Made by a program: the position numbers and the translations under genes. A DNA stretch of 64,000 nucleotides from Heterohyrax brucei (taxonomy: Eukaryota; Chordata; Mammalia; Hyracoidea; Procaviidae): contig CM053166.1 of NCBI GenBank assembly GCA_028571685.1, positions 61,900,111 to 61,964,110 of the forward strand, given 5' to 3'. A model generated the notes under the pieces. It saw only the letters and a program-made list of their open reading frames with translations. It ran no database searches and had not been told where the DNA came from. Each line of letters opens with the position of its first letter. Positions within the stretch are counted from its first letter, which is position 1. Below are positions 63,701-64,000 of this stretch, one piece after another.

Positions 63701-64000
63701 CTACATTGTTGATAGAGTTGGGAGTACTTAGCACTGTGAAAACAGCACTTTGGCAGAATGAAATCTACTTGTCTAAGACAGGGAAACAGTGAACAGAGAA
63801 TGTATGAGTTTCTCAACATTGGTAACAGATGGAAACAAGAGAAAGTACACAGTGATTTATCTACCTAGGGAAGTTACAGAGGTTTACACAGAGAATTCCA
63901 AGTATAAGTACAAGAAAATAAGAGAGACTTAGAAAACTGGTAAAACCTACATTGTTGATAGAGTTGGGAATACGTAGCACTGTGAAAACAGCACTTTCGG
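57724..64000 (+). repeat. Array segment: CDE AGFB'CDE ABCDE ABCDE AGFCD, then partial E
   Basis: Twenty-five full monomers without indels, then 127 bp of an E at the window end. Two plain pentamers (60184-62643) lie between a heptamer A G F B' C D E (58462-60183) and a hexamer-type A G F C D (62644-63873). D copies at 59692 and 63628 share GGTTAACACAG and CAACATTGG, which shows the two G-F units are related even though one has a B' monomer that the other lacks. Confidence 0.93.
63874..64000 (+). repeat. Partial monomer, class E, at window end
   Basis: First 127 bp of a class E copy (GGGAATACGTAGC, ending in CTTTCGG), cut by the window edge. The junction before it has a private CTAGGGAAG near 63865. 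Confidence 0.95.

Larger units (their letters stand above)
1..64000 (+). repeat. Satellite DNA array, 246-bp monomer, about 260 head-to-tail copies
   Basis: One tandem repeat fills the window. The landmark TTACAGAGG recurs every 246 bp from 166 to 63874, always on the + strand, giving 259 full copies and two partial ones. Only five length changes were found, all deletions: 1 bp near 5967, 1 bp near 6797, 2 bp near 8822, 1 bp near 50484 and 1 bp near 56253. Composition of one copy is A 98, T 58, G 56, C 34. Copies belong to eight linked-variant classes (A-H) arranged as a higher-order repeat based on A-B-C-D-E. Nothing interrupts the array: no mobile element, gene, inversion or simple repeat. 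Arrays of this kind are typical of eukaryotic heterochromatin; a centromeric role is possible but not shown by sequence. The monomer start used here is a convention. The array runs past both window ends. Confidence 0.99.

Noticed and set aside
1-64000. CRISPR array
   Set aside because: The regular repeat has no unique spacers. The unit is 246 bp of continuous satellite, and there are no cas-like genes.
1-64000. Transposon, LTR, tRNA or rRNA-derived repeat
   Set aside because: No tRNA fold, promoter boxes, terminal repeats, target-site duplications or polymerase motifs were seen; every base is accounted for by the 246-bp monomer.

Overview
The whole 64 kb window is one satellite-DNA array: head-to-tail copies of a 246-bp monomer, all in the same orientation, with nothing else inserted. 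Taking the monomer to start at TTACAGAGG (first full copy at 166), there are 259 full copies (166-63873) flanked by partial copies at 1-165 and 63874-64000. I see no gene, RNA gene, transposon, telomeric repeat, simple-repeat tract or CRISPR array. Arrays of this size and regularity point to a eukaryotic chromosome, most likely constitutive heterochromatin (centromeric, pericentromeric or subtelomeric) from a long-read assembly. The species and chromosomal position cannot be told from the sequence, and I do not recognise the monomer as a named family.

The monomer is about 63% A+T (one D copy counted by hand: 98 A, 58 T, 56 G, 34 C) and strongly purine-rich on the + strand. Almost every copy carries an EcoRI site at monomer position 20. 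Copies fall into eight recurring sequence classes, which I call A to H, set by linked differences mostly at monomer positions 73-180. My tally of full copies is A 53, D 51, E 44, C 43, B 34, F 19, G 12, H 3. Length is nearly fixed: only five small deletions (6 bp in total) occur over 259 copies.

The classes form a higher-order repeat. The backbone is a pentamer A-B-C-D-E (1,230 bp). Variants come from losing or gaining whole monomers: A-D-E, A-B-D-E, A-G-F-C-D-E, A-G-F-B-C-D-E and others. Layout: 1-18 kb is the most mixed part, with rare classes H and C'' and many private substitutions; 18.4-26.2 kb is two copies of a 16-monomer (3,936 bp) unit; 26.2-49.6 kb is built from large recent duplications, including about 9.1 kb repeated 12,300 bp downstream with only four differences that I could find by eye, and a 17-monomer (4,182 bp) unit; 49.6-51.3 kb is a short patch resembling the left side; 51.3-55.0 kb returns to the 17-monomer type; 55-64 kb alternates plain pentamers with G-F-containing variants.

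The many short open frames (62 codons on the minus strand, 42 on the plus) repeat once per monomer and are by-products of the repeat, not genes. The interest lies in how the array has evolved: whole-monomer unequal exchange, mosaic monomers and multi-kilobase duplication at several scales.
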